Positions 55,799 through 64,000 of a DNA stretch of 64,000 nt are shown piece by piece. Source of the stretch: Sulfitobacter donghicola DSW-25 = KCTC 12864 = JCM 14565 (GTDB lineage: Bacteria > Pseudomonadota > Alphaproteobacteria > Rhodobacterales > Rhodobacteraceae); the NCBI RefSeq assembly GCF_000622405.1, contig NZ_JASF01000005.1, positions 1,674,001 to 1,738,000 on the forward strand, given 5' to 3'. Under the pieces are notes generated by a model that was not told where the DNA came from, searched no databases, and was given only the letters and a program-made list of their open reading frames with translations. Every line of letters starts with the position of its first letter. Within the stretch, counting starts at the first letter, position 1. Made by a program: the position numbers and the translations under genes.

Positions 55799-55838
55799 TG
55801 CGTCTGGGTGTAGAATTTTAGGAAATTTGTGCGTCTGG
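55799..55838. promoter_or_regulatory. 9-base direct repeat before the dgc operon
   Basis: TGCGTCTGG occurs at 55799-55807 and again at 55830-55838, starting 31 bases apart (about three helical turns), 88-127 bases before dgcN. The stretch between is AT-rich. It may be the operator of an unlinked regulator; no regulator gene adjoins the operon on this side. Confidence 0.35.
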
Positions 55839-55925
55839 ATTGGGTGTGGTGGGGGAAATGAAATGGATTTGCGCCAGATTTGTCGCATTCTGCGCGAAAC
55901 TCATACCCTTGCGGAGAATCAACCC

Positions 55926-56927
55926 ATGATCAAAACACCCTATCTTCTGTTTCTCGGCGATGCGCCTGACCAACTGGCCGCAAAAGTTGCGCAAGGCATC
56001 AAAGACTGGCGCCCTGAGAACGCTGTGGGTCAGTTCCGCCTTGAGGGGTGTAAGGCCGATGTTGGTCTGTCGGATATGACTTTGGCCGAAGGTCTGGAAG
56101 CGGGCGCAAAGACGCTGGTGATTGGTGTGGCAAACCGTGGTGGTCAGATTTCCCAGATGTGGAAAGAAGCCCTGATCGAGGCGCTTGCGATGGGTTATGA
56201 TCTGGCGTCGGGCCTGCACAATCTGCTGAACGATGAGGCTGATCTGGTTGCTGCTGCGAAAAAGCATGGCCGTATTTTGCACGATGTTCGCATCCCAACA
56301 GTAGAGTATCCGATTGCCACGGGCGTAAAGCGTACAGGTAAACGTGTTCTGGCTGTAGGCACCGATTGCTCGGTTGGTAAAATGTACACGGCATTGGCGC
56401 TGGACGTTGCGATGCGTGAGCGCGGCATGAAAAGCACATTCCGTGCGACAGGCCAGACAGGTATCCTGATTACAGGCGACGGTGTGCCGCTGGACGCGGT
56501 TGTCGCCGATTTTATGGCTGGTTCCGTTGAATACCTCACGCCAGACAATGACCCAGACCACTGGGATGTGATCGAAGGGCAGGGCAGCCTGTTCCACGTT
56601 AGCTATTCTGGTGTGACCATGGCGCTGATCCACGGTGGCCAGCCAGATGCGCTGATCATCTCGCACGAGCCAACGCGCGAACACATGCGCGGCCTGCCTG
56701 ACTATAAAGTGCCAGACATGGCGGCGATCCGTGATGTTGCGCTGACCTTGGCCAAGGTTGCGAACCCCGACTGTAAGGTTGTCGGCATCTCGGTGAACAC
56801 CCAGCACATGTCGGAGGAAGAGGCACGCAGCTATCTGGATAAAGTCGAAGCCGAAATGGGCCTGCCAGCGGTTGATCCTTTCCGCCACGGTGCCGAACGT
56901 CTGGCCGAAGCACTGGCCGCTCTTTAA
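55926..56927 (+). CDS. dgcN: D-glutamate N-acetyltransferase DgcN (DUF1611)
   Basis: A 333-residue DUF1611 protein. The family has a P-loop-like motif, seen here as VGTDCSVGKMYTALAL, and the TGQTGILITGDGVPLDAVVADF block. Members named DgcN have been reported to acetylate D-glutamate as the first step of a D-glutamate catabolic route. The start MIKTPYLLFLGDAPD has a GGAG site 9 bases before; the longer frame has no such support. dgcA and a D-amino acid transaminase follow on the same strand. Confidence 0.83.
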   Translation: MIKTPYLLFLGDAPDQLAAKVAQGIKDWRPENAVGQFRLEGCKADVGLSDMTLAEGLEAGAKTLVIGVANRGGQISQMWKEALIEALAMGYDLASGLHNLLNDEADLVAAAKKHGRILHDVRIPTVEYPIATGVKRTGKRVLAVGTDCSVGKMYTALALDVAMRERGMKSTFRATGQTGILITGDGVPLDAVVADFMAGSVEYLTPDNDPDHWDVIEGQGSLFHVSYSGVTMALIHGGQPDALIISHEPTREHMRGLPDYKVPDMAAIRDVALTLAKVANPDCKVVGISVNTQHMSEEEARSYLDKVEAEMGLPAVDPFRHGAERLAEALAAL

Positions 56928-57013
56928 GGTGCTGTGCAAACGTGACCCAAAGGGTCGCGTCAGAAATGCAAAGGATGCTGCGGTGTCCTTTGCATCATAC
57001 GTGAGGAAAGAAG

Positions 57014-57979
57014 ATGCAAATTGAGGTGACGCCAGATGTATTCCGTCTGGCTCAGGTGTTTACGATCTCGCGTGGGTCGCGGACCGAAGCAAAGGTACTA
57101 ACCGTTCGGATTACCGAGGATGGTGTGACTGGCATGGGTGAATGTGTTCCCTATGCCCGCTATGGCGAAACATTAGAAAGCGTCACAGCCGAGATTGAAG
57201 GGTTAAGCGGCACGCTGACCCGTGAGGCGCTTTATGATCTGTTGCCAGCAGGTGCCGCGCGCAATGCTGTTGATTGTGCGCTATGGGATTTGGAAGCCAA
57301 GAAAAGCGGTAAACCCGCGTGGGAGCTTGCAGGGCTTGCGCCGTTGGGGCCAGAAATCACGGCCTATACGCTTTCATTGGATACCCCAGAAAAGATGCAG
57401 GCGCAGGCCGCAGAAAATGCGTTCCGCCCGTTGCTGAAAATCAAACTCGGCACGCCAGACGATATGCCACGGCTAGAGGCCGTGCGTGCAGGTGCGCCTG
57501 ATAGCACCATTATCGTTGATGCGAATGAGGGGTGGTCGGCCGAAGTTTACGCCGATCTGGCGCCCCATCTGGTGCGTCTTGGTGTCGCTTTGGTCGAACA
57601 ACCCCTGCCTGCGGGCGATGACGATGCGCTGATCGGCATGGAGCGTCCCGTTCCTGTTTGCGCCGACGAAAGCTGCCATGACCGCAAAAGCCTTGCAGCT
57701 TTGAAGGGTAAATATGATGTGGTGAACATCAAACTGGATAAAACCGGTGGCCTAACCGAGGCTTTGGCACTGCGCGATGCGGCGTTGGCCGAGGGATACG
57801 AAGTGATGGTTGGTTGCATGGTTGGATCGTCTTTGGCGATGGCGCCTGCGATGCTGGTTGCACAAGGCGCCAAGATTGTAGACCTTGACGGTCCGCTTCT
57901 CTTGGCCGAAGACCGCGAGGCAGCACTAACATTTGATAAGGCTGGCGTTCACCCGCCACGCCCAGAGCTTTGGGGATAA
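57014..57979 (+). CDS. dgcA: N-acetyl-D-glutamate racemase DgcA (enolase superfamily)
   Basis: A 321-residue enolase-superfamily racemase of the dipeptide-epimerase type. The catalytic lysine is in LLKIKLG, the metal ligands in IVDANEGW, VEQPLP and ADESCHD, and the second lysine in NIKLDKTGG. By context and family it would convert N-acetyl-D-glutamate to N-acetyl-L-glutamate. Ala-D/L-Glu dipeptide epimerase is the main alternative. GAGGA precedes the ATG. The next gene starts 4 bases later. Confidence 0.83.
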   Translation: MQIEVTPDVFRLAQVFTISRGSRTEAKVLTVRITEDGVTGMGECVPYARYGETLESVTAEIEGLSGTLTREALYDLLPAGAARNAVDCALWDLEAKKSGKPAWELAGLAPLGPEITAYTLSLDTPEKMQAQAAENAFRPLLKIKLGTPDDMPRLEAVRAGAPDSTIIVDANEGWSAEVYADLAPHLVRLGVALVEQPLPAGDDDALIGMERPVPVCADESCHDRKSLAALKGKYDVVNIKLDKTGGLTEALALRDAALAEGYEVMVGCMVGSSLAMAPAMLVAQGAKIVDLDGPLLLAEDREAALTFDKAGVHPPRPELWG

Positions 57980-57983
57980 CACC

Positions 57984-58844
57984 ATGCGTACAGTTTATGT
58001 GAACGGCGAATACCTGCCAGAGAATGAAGCAACGATTTCGATCTTTGATCGCGGTTTTCTAATGGCCGACGGGGTTTATGAGGTTACATCCGTGCTGGAT
58101 GGCAAGCTGATCGACTTTGACGGCCACGCTGTGCGTCTTGAGCGCTCGATGAGCGAACTCGATATGCGCAGCCCGATCACCAAGGAAGATCTGTTGGAAG
58201 TGCACCGCGAATTGGTGCGCGTGAACGAAATCAACGAAGGCCTGATCTATCTGCAAATCACGCGCGGGTCGGACGGTGATCGCGATTTTGTCTTCCCTGA
58301 TCCAGAAACGACAGCCCCTACTATTGTTCTGTTCACGCAAAACAAACCTGGTTTGGCCGATAGCCCAGCGGCAAAGAAGGGCGCAAAGATCATCAGCATC
58401 GAAGATATTCGCTGGGGCCGTCGTGACATTAAAACGGTTCAGCTGCTTTACCCGTCAATGGGCAAGATGATGGCGAAAAAGGCAGGTTGTGACGATGCGT
58501 GGCTGGTCGAAGACGGTTTCGTGACCGAAGGCACATCCAACAACGCCTATATCGTCAAAGGCAATAAAATCATCACTCGCCAGCTTAGCAATGACATCCT
58601 GCACGGGATCACCCGCGCGGCTGTTCTGCGTTTTGCCCGTGAAGCGCAGATGGAAGTGGAAGAGCGCTCCTTTACCATTGATGAGGCAAAGGAAGCGGAT
58701 GAAGCCTTTACCACTTCGGCCAGTGGATTTGTGATGCCGGTTGTTGAGATTGATGGCGTTGCGCTAGGCGAAGGCGTGCCAGGAACGATTGCGCTGAGAC
58801 TGCGTGAAATCTATCTGGATGAAATGCGCAAAGCGGCGATCTGA
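57984..58844 (+). CDS. D-amino acid aminotransferase
   Basis: A 286-residue class IV PLP aminotransferase. It has the family start VYVNGEYLPENEATISIFDRGFLMADGVYEV, the PLP lysine in RRDIKTVQLL, and the TEGTSNNAYIV cofactor-binding block. D-amino acid transaminases make D-glutamate from 2-oxoglutarate and other D-amino acids, which would feed dgcN-dgcA. The start at 57984 lies just after the dgcA stop; the 17-codon extension inside dgcA is rejected. Confidence 0.88.
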   Translation: MRTVYVNGEYLPENEATISIFDRGFLMADGVYEVTSVLDGKLIDFDGHAVRLERSMSELDMRSPITKEDLLEVHRELVRVNEINEGLIYLQITRGSDGDRDFVFPDPETTAPTIVLFTQNKPGLADSPAAKKGAKIISIEDIRWGRRDIKTVQLLYPSMGKMMAKKAGCDDAWLVEDGFVTEGTSNNAYIVKGNKIITRQLSNDILHGITRAAVLRFAREAQMEVEERSFTIDEAKEADEAFTTSASGFVMPVVEIDGVALGEGVPGTIALRLREIYLDEMRKAAI

Positions 58845-58889
58845 TTGTTTGAACGCACGGCCCGTTACGACGGACCGATAAAAATCAAA

Positions 58890-58930
58890 GCCCACGTGAT
58901 GCGTCGCAAATTGCGGCGGGTTGCGTGGGC
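58890..58930. terminator. Terminator after the dgc operon
   Basis: GCCCACG (58890-58896) pairs with CGTGGGC (58924-58930), and T-rich sequence follows at 58934-58942. It separates the transaminase gene from the converging MarR gene. Confidence 0.65.
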
Positions 58931-58951
58931 ATTCTCCTTTTTGGGGGAGGG

Positions 58952-59410
58952 CTATCCAAGCCTGTTTTGATCCAGCCATCGACCCAGCTGTTTGAGCATC
59001 TTGGTCAGCTCGTCAACGTCTCCATCCGCTAGGCTGCCAAAGACCTGAAATAGGTCGGGGCCCATATCGCGATATATTTCACCCAGCAACTGACCCGCCG
59101 CAGGTGTTGGTGATACCAGCTTGGCCCGTTTGTCGGTTGGGCTACCAACGATTTCGACCAGACCCATATTCCGAAACTTGGCGATTGTTTTTGTAACGGC
59201 TGGCTGCTCGACCTCTACCGCTGCCGCAATTTCCGATATGCGGCTGCCCCCCTCTAACCTTTGCCGTGTGAGATGGTTCAGGATGCTGAACTGCCCCTGT
59301 GTCAGGCCGTGCGGCTCTAGCAGGATGCTCATACGTGTGCCGAATAATTTGCTGACAATCGACAGCCAAGTTGAGCATTCCGCGATCTGTGGGCCGGTTA
59401 ATTTTGACAT
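58952..59410 (-). CDS. MarR-family transcriptional regulator
   Basis: A 152-residue MarR repressor with a winged HTH (RISEIAAAVEVEQPAVTKTIAKFRNMGLVEIV) and the typical DKRAKLVSPT wing. The start MSKLTGPQIAEC is preferred; twenty further codons upstream are open but cross a pair of palindromes that look like operators. It diverges from a small membrane protein gene, its likely target. Confidence 0.9.
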   Translation of the reverse strand: MSKLTGPQIAECSTWLSIVSKLFGTRMSILLEPHGLTQGQFSILNHLTRQRLEGGSRISEIAAAVEVEQPAVTKTIAKFRNMGLVEIVGSPTDKRAKLVSPTPAAGQLLGEIYRDMGPDLFQVFGSLADGDVDELTKMLKQLGRWLDQNRLG

Positions 59411-59434
59411 GAAGAACTTTCGGGGTTGATTTGT

Positions 59435-59466
59435 ATTCTTGAGAATGTACATATATTCCAAGGAAT
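59435..59466. promoter_or_regulatory. Twin palindromes, candidate MarR operators
   Basis: ATTCT-TG-AGAAT (59435-59446) and ATTCC-AA-GGAAT (59455-59466) are two near-identical inverted repeats whose centres are 20 bases apart, about two helical turns. They lie between the divergent MarR and membrane-protein genes and should place two dimers on the same DNA face. Confidence 0.6.
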
Positions 59467-59484
59467 GCAAATGGAGATTCGAAA

Positions 59485-60060
59485 ATGATTGCTAATACTT
59501 TTAACCGCCTGACGACCCTGCCTTTGATCGCGCATATCGCTGCGGCGGGCGTTTCCTTCGCTGGATTTCAGTGGGTAAAAGCGCGGCTGGACGCCAGCTA
59601 TGCCGCGTCTCTGCACCCTGTTGATTATATGACAGGGCAAACCAGTTTTAGCGGAGAAACGATCAAAGGTTACTATAGCGAAATGATCGAGACAGGGACG
59701 TTGGGCGTCTACTTTCAAACGCAGTTGATCGATTTCGGGTTTATTCTGGCGATGATGTGCATGGGGCTAACGATTGGCACATTGGTCGCGCGGGCCAGCA
59801 GGGAAGGCAGCTGGGGGCGCAAGCTGGGTTTGTTTGCGGGGATGGCGGTATTTTTCGGGGCGCTTTGTGATGCCGTTGAAAACGGCATTTCATTTGTGAT
59901 GCTTGCTAATCCTACAGGTTTTGCAGATTGGCTGGCGCTGCCCTATTCAGGTTTCGCGACCGTAAAATTCGCGCTGATTACCCTAGGCATGCTTTTGATT
60001 TTGCTCAGCATCATATGTGCTGTAACGGGGCGCGTGTTCCGCGCCCCAAAGATCGGGTAA
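59485..60060 (+). CDS. Small integral membrane protein, function unknown
   Basis: A 191-residue protein with about four hydrophobic segments (near 13-28, 82-102, 113-132 and 155-180), so probably an inner-membrane protein. I do not recognise the family with certainty. The shared promoter with a MarR regulator and twin operators suggests it is induced by a small molecule. The start ATG follows GGAG at a suitable distance. Confidence 0.8.
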   Translation: MIANTFNRLTTLPLIAHIAAAGVSFAGFQWVKARLDASYAASLHPVDYMTGQTSFSGETIKGYYSEMIETGTLGVYFQTQLIDFGFILAMMCMGLTIGTLVARASREGSWGRKLGLFAGMAVFFGALCDAVENGISFVMLANPTGFADWLALPYSGFATVKFALITLGMLLILLSIICAVTGRVFRAPKIG

Positions 60061-60077
60061 CGGGATACGGCGTGGCG

Positions 60078-60395
60078 CTATTCTTTGCCAACGTTTTCGG
60101 CAAAGGCGGTTTTGAACGCCTCTTGCTGAGCGCCCGTCGCATCGGTTTGGTAGTTTTCTTTCCATGCGTCCATGGTCATGCCGTAAAACAATTCGCGTGC
60201 TTCTGATTTGCCAATTTCAACACCCTGTTCCGCGGCGGCCTCTTGATACCAGCGCGACAGGCAGTTGCGGCAGAAACCGGTCAAGTTCATCATGTCGATG
60301 TTTTGAACGTCTGTACGATCTTCCATCAGATGCTTTTGAAGGCGGCGGAATGCGGCGGCCTGAAATTCGATTTCTTGTTGGCTGTATTCGGTCAT
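60078..60395 (-). CDS. DUF1244 domain-containing protein
   Basis: A 105-residue protein of the DUF1244 family found mainly in proteobacteria. It carries the signature NLTGFCRNCLSRWY, with two close cysteines. The function is unknown. It converges with the membrane-protein gene and diverges from pyk. Confidence 0.9.
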   Translation of the reverse strand: MTEYSQQEIEFQAAAFRRLQKHLMEDRTDVQNIDMMNLTGFCRNCLSRWYQEAAAEQGVEIGKSEARELFYGMTMDAWKENYQTDATGAQQEAFKTAFAENVGKE

Positions 60396-60573
60396 GGCTG
60401 CTCCTTTAGATGCGTTACTTGATGGCGCTGCCGCGTCGTCAGGTCAAGTTCTGTGATTGTCACGGGATTGAAACTGTTTTCGGGTTCAAGTTGCGTTGCG
60501 CGCGAAAAATGACTTTAAGTACCCTAAATGTGATCGCTAACAATTTCTGCCTCAGAGGCAACGGAGAGCCAAT

Positions 60574-62019
60574 ATGAAACGTCAACGCAATGTAAAAATT
60601 TTGGCAACCTTGGGGCCGGCCTCGGATTCGGTTGAGATGATCGGAAACCTGCACAAGGCTGGCGCCGATGTTTTTCGCCTGAATATGAGCCACGGCAGCC
60701 ATGAAGAAATTCGTGCGAAACACGCGATGATCCGTGCCGTAGAAAAAGAGCTTGGCTCAACCATTGGTATCCTCGCCGACCTTCAAGGGCCCAAGCTGAG
60801 GGTTGGCGTGTTTGCCAACGAAAGCGAAGAGCTGGTTGAGGGGGCGGCCTTTCGTCTGGATTTGGACGAAGCTCCTGGTGATCTTCAGCGGGTTTGCCTG
60901 CCGCATCCAGAAATCTTTTCAGCCCTGAAAGAGGGGGCATCTCTGTTGGTGAACGACGGGAAAATCCGGCTGCGCGTGACGGCCTGTGGGGATGACTATG
61001 CGGATTGCGAGGTCATTACAGGCGGAACGATCTCCAACCGTAAAGGCGTGAATGTGCCCGATGTGGTGTTGCCGTTGGCCGCGCTCAGCGAAAAGGACCT
61101 CGCCGATCTTGAGTTTGTTTGCGAGTTGGGTGTGGATTGGCTTGCGCTTAGCTTTGTGCAGCGCCCCGAAGATGTGGATCAGGCGCGGGCATTGGCAAAG
61201 GGCAGGGCTGCCATTCTGTCAAAAATCGAAAAGCCATCAGCTGTTGAACGTTTTGATGATATCCTCGCGGTAAGTGACGGCATCATGGTCGCGCGCGGGG
61301 ATCTTGGGGTCGAGCTTCCTGTTTCTGCGGTGCCGCCTATCCAAAAACGACTTGTGCGGCGCAGCCGTGCGGTGGGCAAGCCCGTCATCGTGGCAACGCA
61401 GATGCTGGAATCAATGATCGAAAGCCCGATGCCAACCCGCGCTGAGGTTTCGGATGTTGCAACTGCGATTTATGAGGGCGCGGATGCTGTGATGTTGTCT
61501 GCTGAATCCGCTGCAGGGGGCTATCCGATTGAGGCAGTGACCACGATGAACAATGTTGCTGTCGAGGTGGAGCAAGATCCAACCTATACCCAAATCATCG
61601 AAGCGAGTCGTACGGCGTCGCGTTCGGGCATTGCAGATGCGATGGTCGCCGCCGCGCGTGAGATTGCCGAAACAACGGATGTAAAAGCAATTTGCTGTTT
61701 CACCCATTCAGGGACAACTGCCTTGCTAACCGCCCGCGAACGACCACGTGTGCCGATCATCGCGCTGACGCCACTGGTGGGAACCGCACGGCGCCTTGCT
61801 CTTAGCTGGGGCGTAACCTGTTCGTTGACGGATGAATTGGATCGATTCAAAATGGCGGTTGTCAGCGCTGCAAAGGTTGCTCGCGAAGAGGGGTTTGCCA
61901 CGTCTGATGATTTTGTCGTCGTTACTGCGGGTGTTCCGTTTAACGTTCCGGGAAGTACGAATATCCTTCGTGTGGCCCCCTGTGATGAACGTTTGATTTT
62001 CGCATCTGATCCAGAGTAA
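60574..62019 (+). CDS. pyk: Pyruvate kinase
   Basis: A 481-residue glycolytic enzyme that makes pyruvate and ATP from phosphoenolpyruvate and ADP. It starts KRQRNVKILATLGPASDS and has the active-site segments FRLNMSHGS, ILADLQGPKLRVG, SKIEKP with the catalytic lysine, and MVARGDLGVELP. GGAG lies 8 bases before the ATG. A TGCCTC-A-GAGGCA palindrome (60548-60560) sits just upstream of the ribosome site. Confidence 0.95.
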   Translation: MKRQRNVKILATLGPASDSVEMIGNLHKAGADVFRLNMSHGSHEEIRAKHAMIRAVEKELGSTIGILADLQGPKLRVGVFANESEELVEGAAFRLDLDEAPGDLQRVCLPHPEIFSALKEGASLLVNDGKIRLRVTACGDDYADCEVITGGTISNRKGVNVPDVVLPLAALSEKDLADLEFVCELGVDWLALSFVQRPEDVDQARALAKGRAAILSKIEKPSAVERFDDILAVSDGIMVARGDLGVELPVSAVPPIQKRLVRRSRAVGKPVIVATQMLESMIESPMPTRAEVSDVATAIYEGADAVMLSAESAAGGYPIEAVTTMNNVAVEVEQDPTYTQIIEASRTASRSGIADAMVAAAREIAETTDVKAICCFTHSGTTALLTARERPRVPIIALTPLVGTARRLALSWGVTCSLTDELDRFKMAVVSAAKVAREEGFATSDDFVVVTAGVPFNVPGSTNILRVAPCDERLIFASDPE

Positions 62020-62052
62020 TGTCACATTAACGTGAGTTAAGGAGGCATCACA

Positions 62053-62277
62053 ATGGACACGGACTTGGCACTGGTTCTCGGGCTTATCATTGCGGCATTG
62101 TCGGTCCCTTCTATTTTGTCGGCTATCTCCGACAAGCGTGCCCCCCGTGCGTCGGCGATTACGATTCTCATCGCGGGGGGGCTTATCGTCTTTGCGATCC
62201 AGGGCAAGCCGGGCGGATACAATATGGAGCAGATCCCAGACGTCTTTGTGAATGTTTTTGCGCGCTATATGCCATAA
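62053..62277 (+). CDS. Small two-helix membrane protein
   Basis: A 74-residue protein with two hydrophobic helices (about 6-24 and 35-50) flanking a short charged loop (SDKRAPRAS). It has an AAGGAGG site before the ATG and follows pyk by 33 bases, so it is probably in the same transcript. I know of no function; the gene seems to be a conserved hypothetical of Rhodobacterales. Confidence 0.8.
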   Translation: MDTDLALVLGLIIAALSVPSILSAISDKRAPRASAITILIAGGLIVFAIQGKPGGYNMEQIPDVFVNVFARYMP

Positions 62278-62407
62278 CCTGCCTGTCTGGCGCATTACCC
62301 TATTGCGTTATTTAGCGGCGCATCCTATAGCCCAGCTTCATTCCTGCGCGTCCGGCCTCAAGTGGCATGCCGAGTCGCGCGTAAACCGTAGACGATAGGA
62401 GACGGAA

Positions 62408-62608
62408 ATGCCCAAGATGAAGACGAAATCGAGCGCAAAAAAGCGCTTTAAGATCTCGGCGACCGGCAAGGTCATCGGTAGCCAGGCTGGTAAACAGCAC
62501 GGCATGATCAAACGGAGCAAGAAATTCATCCGTAACGCACGCGGCACGACAGCATTGTCCGAGCCAGATGCAAAGATCATCAAGGGCTTCATGCCCTACG
62601 ACCGCTGA
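62408..62608 (+). CDS. rpmI: Ribosomal protein bL35
   Basis: A 66-residue large-subunit protein, with the family pattern [20 protein letters not shown] and the [17 protein letters not shown] segment. The AGGAGA site precedes its ATG. It forms a pair with rplT. infC, often upstream in other bacteria, is not here; pyk takes that place. Confidence 0.96.
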   Translation: MPKMKTKSSAKKRFKISATGKVIGSQAGKQHGMIKRSKKFIRNARGTTALSEPDAKIIKGFMPYDR

Positions 62609-62623
62609 TAAAGGAGAGCTGAT

Positions 62624-62989
62624 ATGTCCCGTACAAAAGGTGGTACAGTCACCCACGCACGTCACCGCAAGGTCGTTAAGGCAGCCAAAGGTTACTATGG
62701 CCGCCGCAAGAGCACCTTTAAGGTCGCGCGTCAGGCCGTCGATAAGGCCAACCAATACGCAACCCGTGACCGCAAGAATCGCAAGCGCAACTTCCGCGCA
62801 TTGTGGATCCAGCGTATCAACGCGGCTGTTCGCATGCACGACGAAGCGCTGACATACTCGCGTTTCATCAATGGCCTGAACCTTGCAGGTATCGAAGTAG
62901 ACCGTAAGGTTCTTGCTGATCTGGCTGTAAACGAACCCGAAGCATTTGCTGCGATCGTTAAGCAAGCACAGGCGTCTCTGGCGGCCTAA
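62624..62989 (+). CDS. rplT: Ribosomal protein bL20
   Basis: A 121-residue large-subunit assembly protein, starting [19 protein letters not shown] and containing the [17 protein letters not shown] and [21 protein letters not shown] blocks. In many bacteria L20 represses its own operon. It starts 15 bases after rpmI. Confidence 0.96.
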   Translation: MSRTKGGTVTHARHRKVVKAAKGYYGRRKSTFKVARQAVDKANQYATRDRKNRKRNFRALWIQRINAAVRMHDEALTYSRFINGLNLAGIEVDRKVLADLAVNEPEAFAAIVKQAQASLAA

Positions 62990-63013
62990 GCCCCTAAAGA
63001 GCCTATGAATTAG

Positions 63014-63043
63014 AAAAGCCGCTCCTTTTGGGGCGGCTTTTTT
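63014..63043 (+). terminator. Rho-independent terminator after rplT
   Basis: AAAAGCCGCTCC (63014-63025) pairs with GGGGCGGCTTTT (63030-63041) around a TTTT loop, ending in T6. It ends the rpmI-rplT transcript ahead of pheS. Confidence 0.88.
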
Positions 63044-63219
63044 CTGTTTTCGGATACTGAGTTCCTTCCGCTTTGGTTAAGTCGGCAGAGAAGGGCCGCT
63101 CTTTAACATAATGGATCACTCTGGTTTGCTCTGTTGGAGGGGCTCGCATCCCGCTGCATGGGTTGCGTTTGCGCAGGTTTCTGCTAGCAGGATTGCATAT
63201 TCTAAAGGACGCGTGTGAC

Positions 63220-64000
63220 ATGGACGATCTCAAGCAAAAATACCTCAGCCAGATTGCAGATGCAGGCGATGAAGCGGGATTGGAAGATATCCGTTTGGCC
63301 GCTGTTGGTAAGAAAGGCGAAGTCGCGCTCAAGATGCGCGAATTGGGTAAAATGACCCCCGAAGAGCGTCAGGTCGCAGGCCCCGCGCTGAACGCGCTGA
63401 AGGATGAGATCAACAGCGCCTTGGCCGCCAAAAAGGCAGCCCTAGGTGATGCCGCGCTGAATGAACGTCTGCGCACCGAATGGCTGGACGTCACGCTGCC
63501 ATCACGCGAACGCCCGGCTGGCACGCTGCACCCTGTTTCACAGGTTACCGAAGAGCTGACGGCGATCTTCGCCGAGCTTGGCTTTTCCGTTGCTGAGGGG
63601 CCGCGCATTGATACGGATTGGTACAACTTTGACGCGCTGAACATTCCGGGTCATCACCCTGCACGGGCCGAAATGGACACCTTTTATATGTCCCGTGCTG
63701 AAGGCGACGAGCGCCCGCCGCATGTTCTGCGTACCCACACCAGCCCCGTTCAGATCCGCACGATGGAGGCCGAGGGCGCGCCGCTGCGTATCATCTGCCC
63801 GGGTGGTGTATACCGCGCGGACTATGACCAAACCCACACGCCGATGTTCCATCAGGTCGAAGGTTTGGCGATCGACAAAGATATCTCAATGGCGAACCTG
63901 AAATGGACGCTTGAGGAATTCTTCTCGGCGTTCTTTGAAATTGACGGCATCAAAACCCGCTTCCGCGCGTCCCACTTCCCCTTCACCGAGCCTTCGGCAG
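63220..64000 (+). CDS. pheS: Phenylalanyl-tRNA synthetase alpha subunit (partial)
   Basis: The frame runs off the window after 260 codons, so the C-terminus is missing. The alpha subunit holds the aminoacylation site of the heterotetramer that charges tRNA-Phe. It starts [17 protein letters not shown] after an AAAGGA site, with an N-terminal coiled-coil arm, then [42 protein letters not shown] and the HTSPVQIR class II core. pheT is expected downstream. Confidence 0.95.
   Translation, partial: MDDLKQKYLSQIADAGDEAGLEDIRLAAVGKKGEVALKMRELGKMTPEERQVAGPALNALKDEINSALAAKKAALGDAALNERLRTEWLDVTLPSRERPAGTLHPVSQVTEELTAIFAELGFSVAEGPRIDTDWYNFDALNIPGHHPARAEMDTFYMSRAEGDERPPHVLRTHTSPVQIRTMEAEGAPLRIICPGGVYRADYDQTHTPMFHQVEGLAIDKDISMANLKWTLEEFFSAFFEIDGIKTRFRASHFPFTEPSA

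Noticed and set aside
55818..56939. 373-codon open frame on the minus strand
   Set aside because: It is antisense to dgcN over its full length, has no family similarity and no ribosome site, and is explained by codon bias of the real gene.

Overview
The window looks like chromosomal DNA of a marine alphaproteobacterium of the Roseobacter group (Rhodobacterales). This is inferred from gene content: a tpa / tauR / xsc / soeABC sulfonate pathway, an mcl1-type malyl-CoA lyase, a Hint-domain protein, a FYDLN-acid protein, an SOS-controlled imuA-imuB-dnaE2 cassette, and an rpmI-rplT-pheS order preceded by pyk. Genes are dense, often overlapping by 4 bases. No phage, insertion sequence, rRNA or CRISPR array was seen. 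One tRNA (Ala, anticodon GGC) is present.

Layout. 0-10.6 kb: housekeeping and small-enzyme genes (RidA, GDPD, DUF482 protein, pterin dehydratase, peroxiredoxin, ferredoxin reductase-like protein, rsmD, an ArsR/SRPBCC pair, map, sfsA, a CinA-type protein, AhpD-like protein, OmpA-like protein). 10.7-27 kb: LysR regulator, 2,4-dienoyl-CoA reductase-like flavoenzyme, rppH, a GNAT-kinase-nth string, an Ada-like repair protein, an OmpA lipoprotein, a split mnmD / FAD oxidoreductase pair, slt, dapA and an M20 amidohydrolase.

27-38.5 kb: taurine dissimilation. Tpa turns taurine and pyruvate into sulfoacetaldehyde and alanine. Xsc cleaves sulfoacetaldehyde to acetyl phosphate and sulfite. SoeABC oxidises sulfite to sulfate at the inner membrane. 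TauR (MocR type) is encoded between xsc and tpa. Paired CTGG repeats 22-23 bases apart, resembling known TauR sites, lie before tpa, xsc and tauR. Two oddities stand out: a three-repeat Hint-domain gene sits between tpa and tauR, and a short ORF resembling the start of phosphotransacetylase (pta) sits between xsc and soeA, so pta seems to have been lost from the cluster.

38.5-49.2 kb: a DEAD-box RNA helicase diverges from imuA-imuB-dnaE2, with a perfect GAAC-N7-GAAC SOS box in between. Malonyl-CoA synthetase and a glycerate-kinase-type gene follow.

49.3-64 kb: tRNA-Ala, a FYDLN-acid protein, a YgjP-type metalloprotease, regulators, accA, a LysE/Lrp pair and mcl1. Diverging from mcl1 is an operon matching the recently described D-glutamate route (dgcN, dgcA, D-amino acid transaminase). 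A MarR/membrane-protein pair, pyk, rpmI, rplT and the 5' part of pheS end the window.
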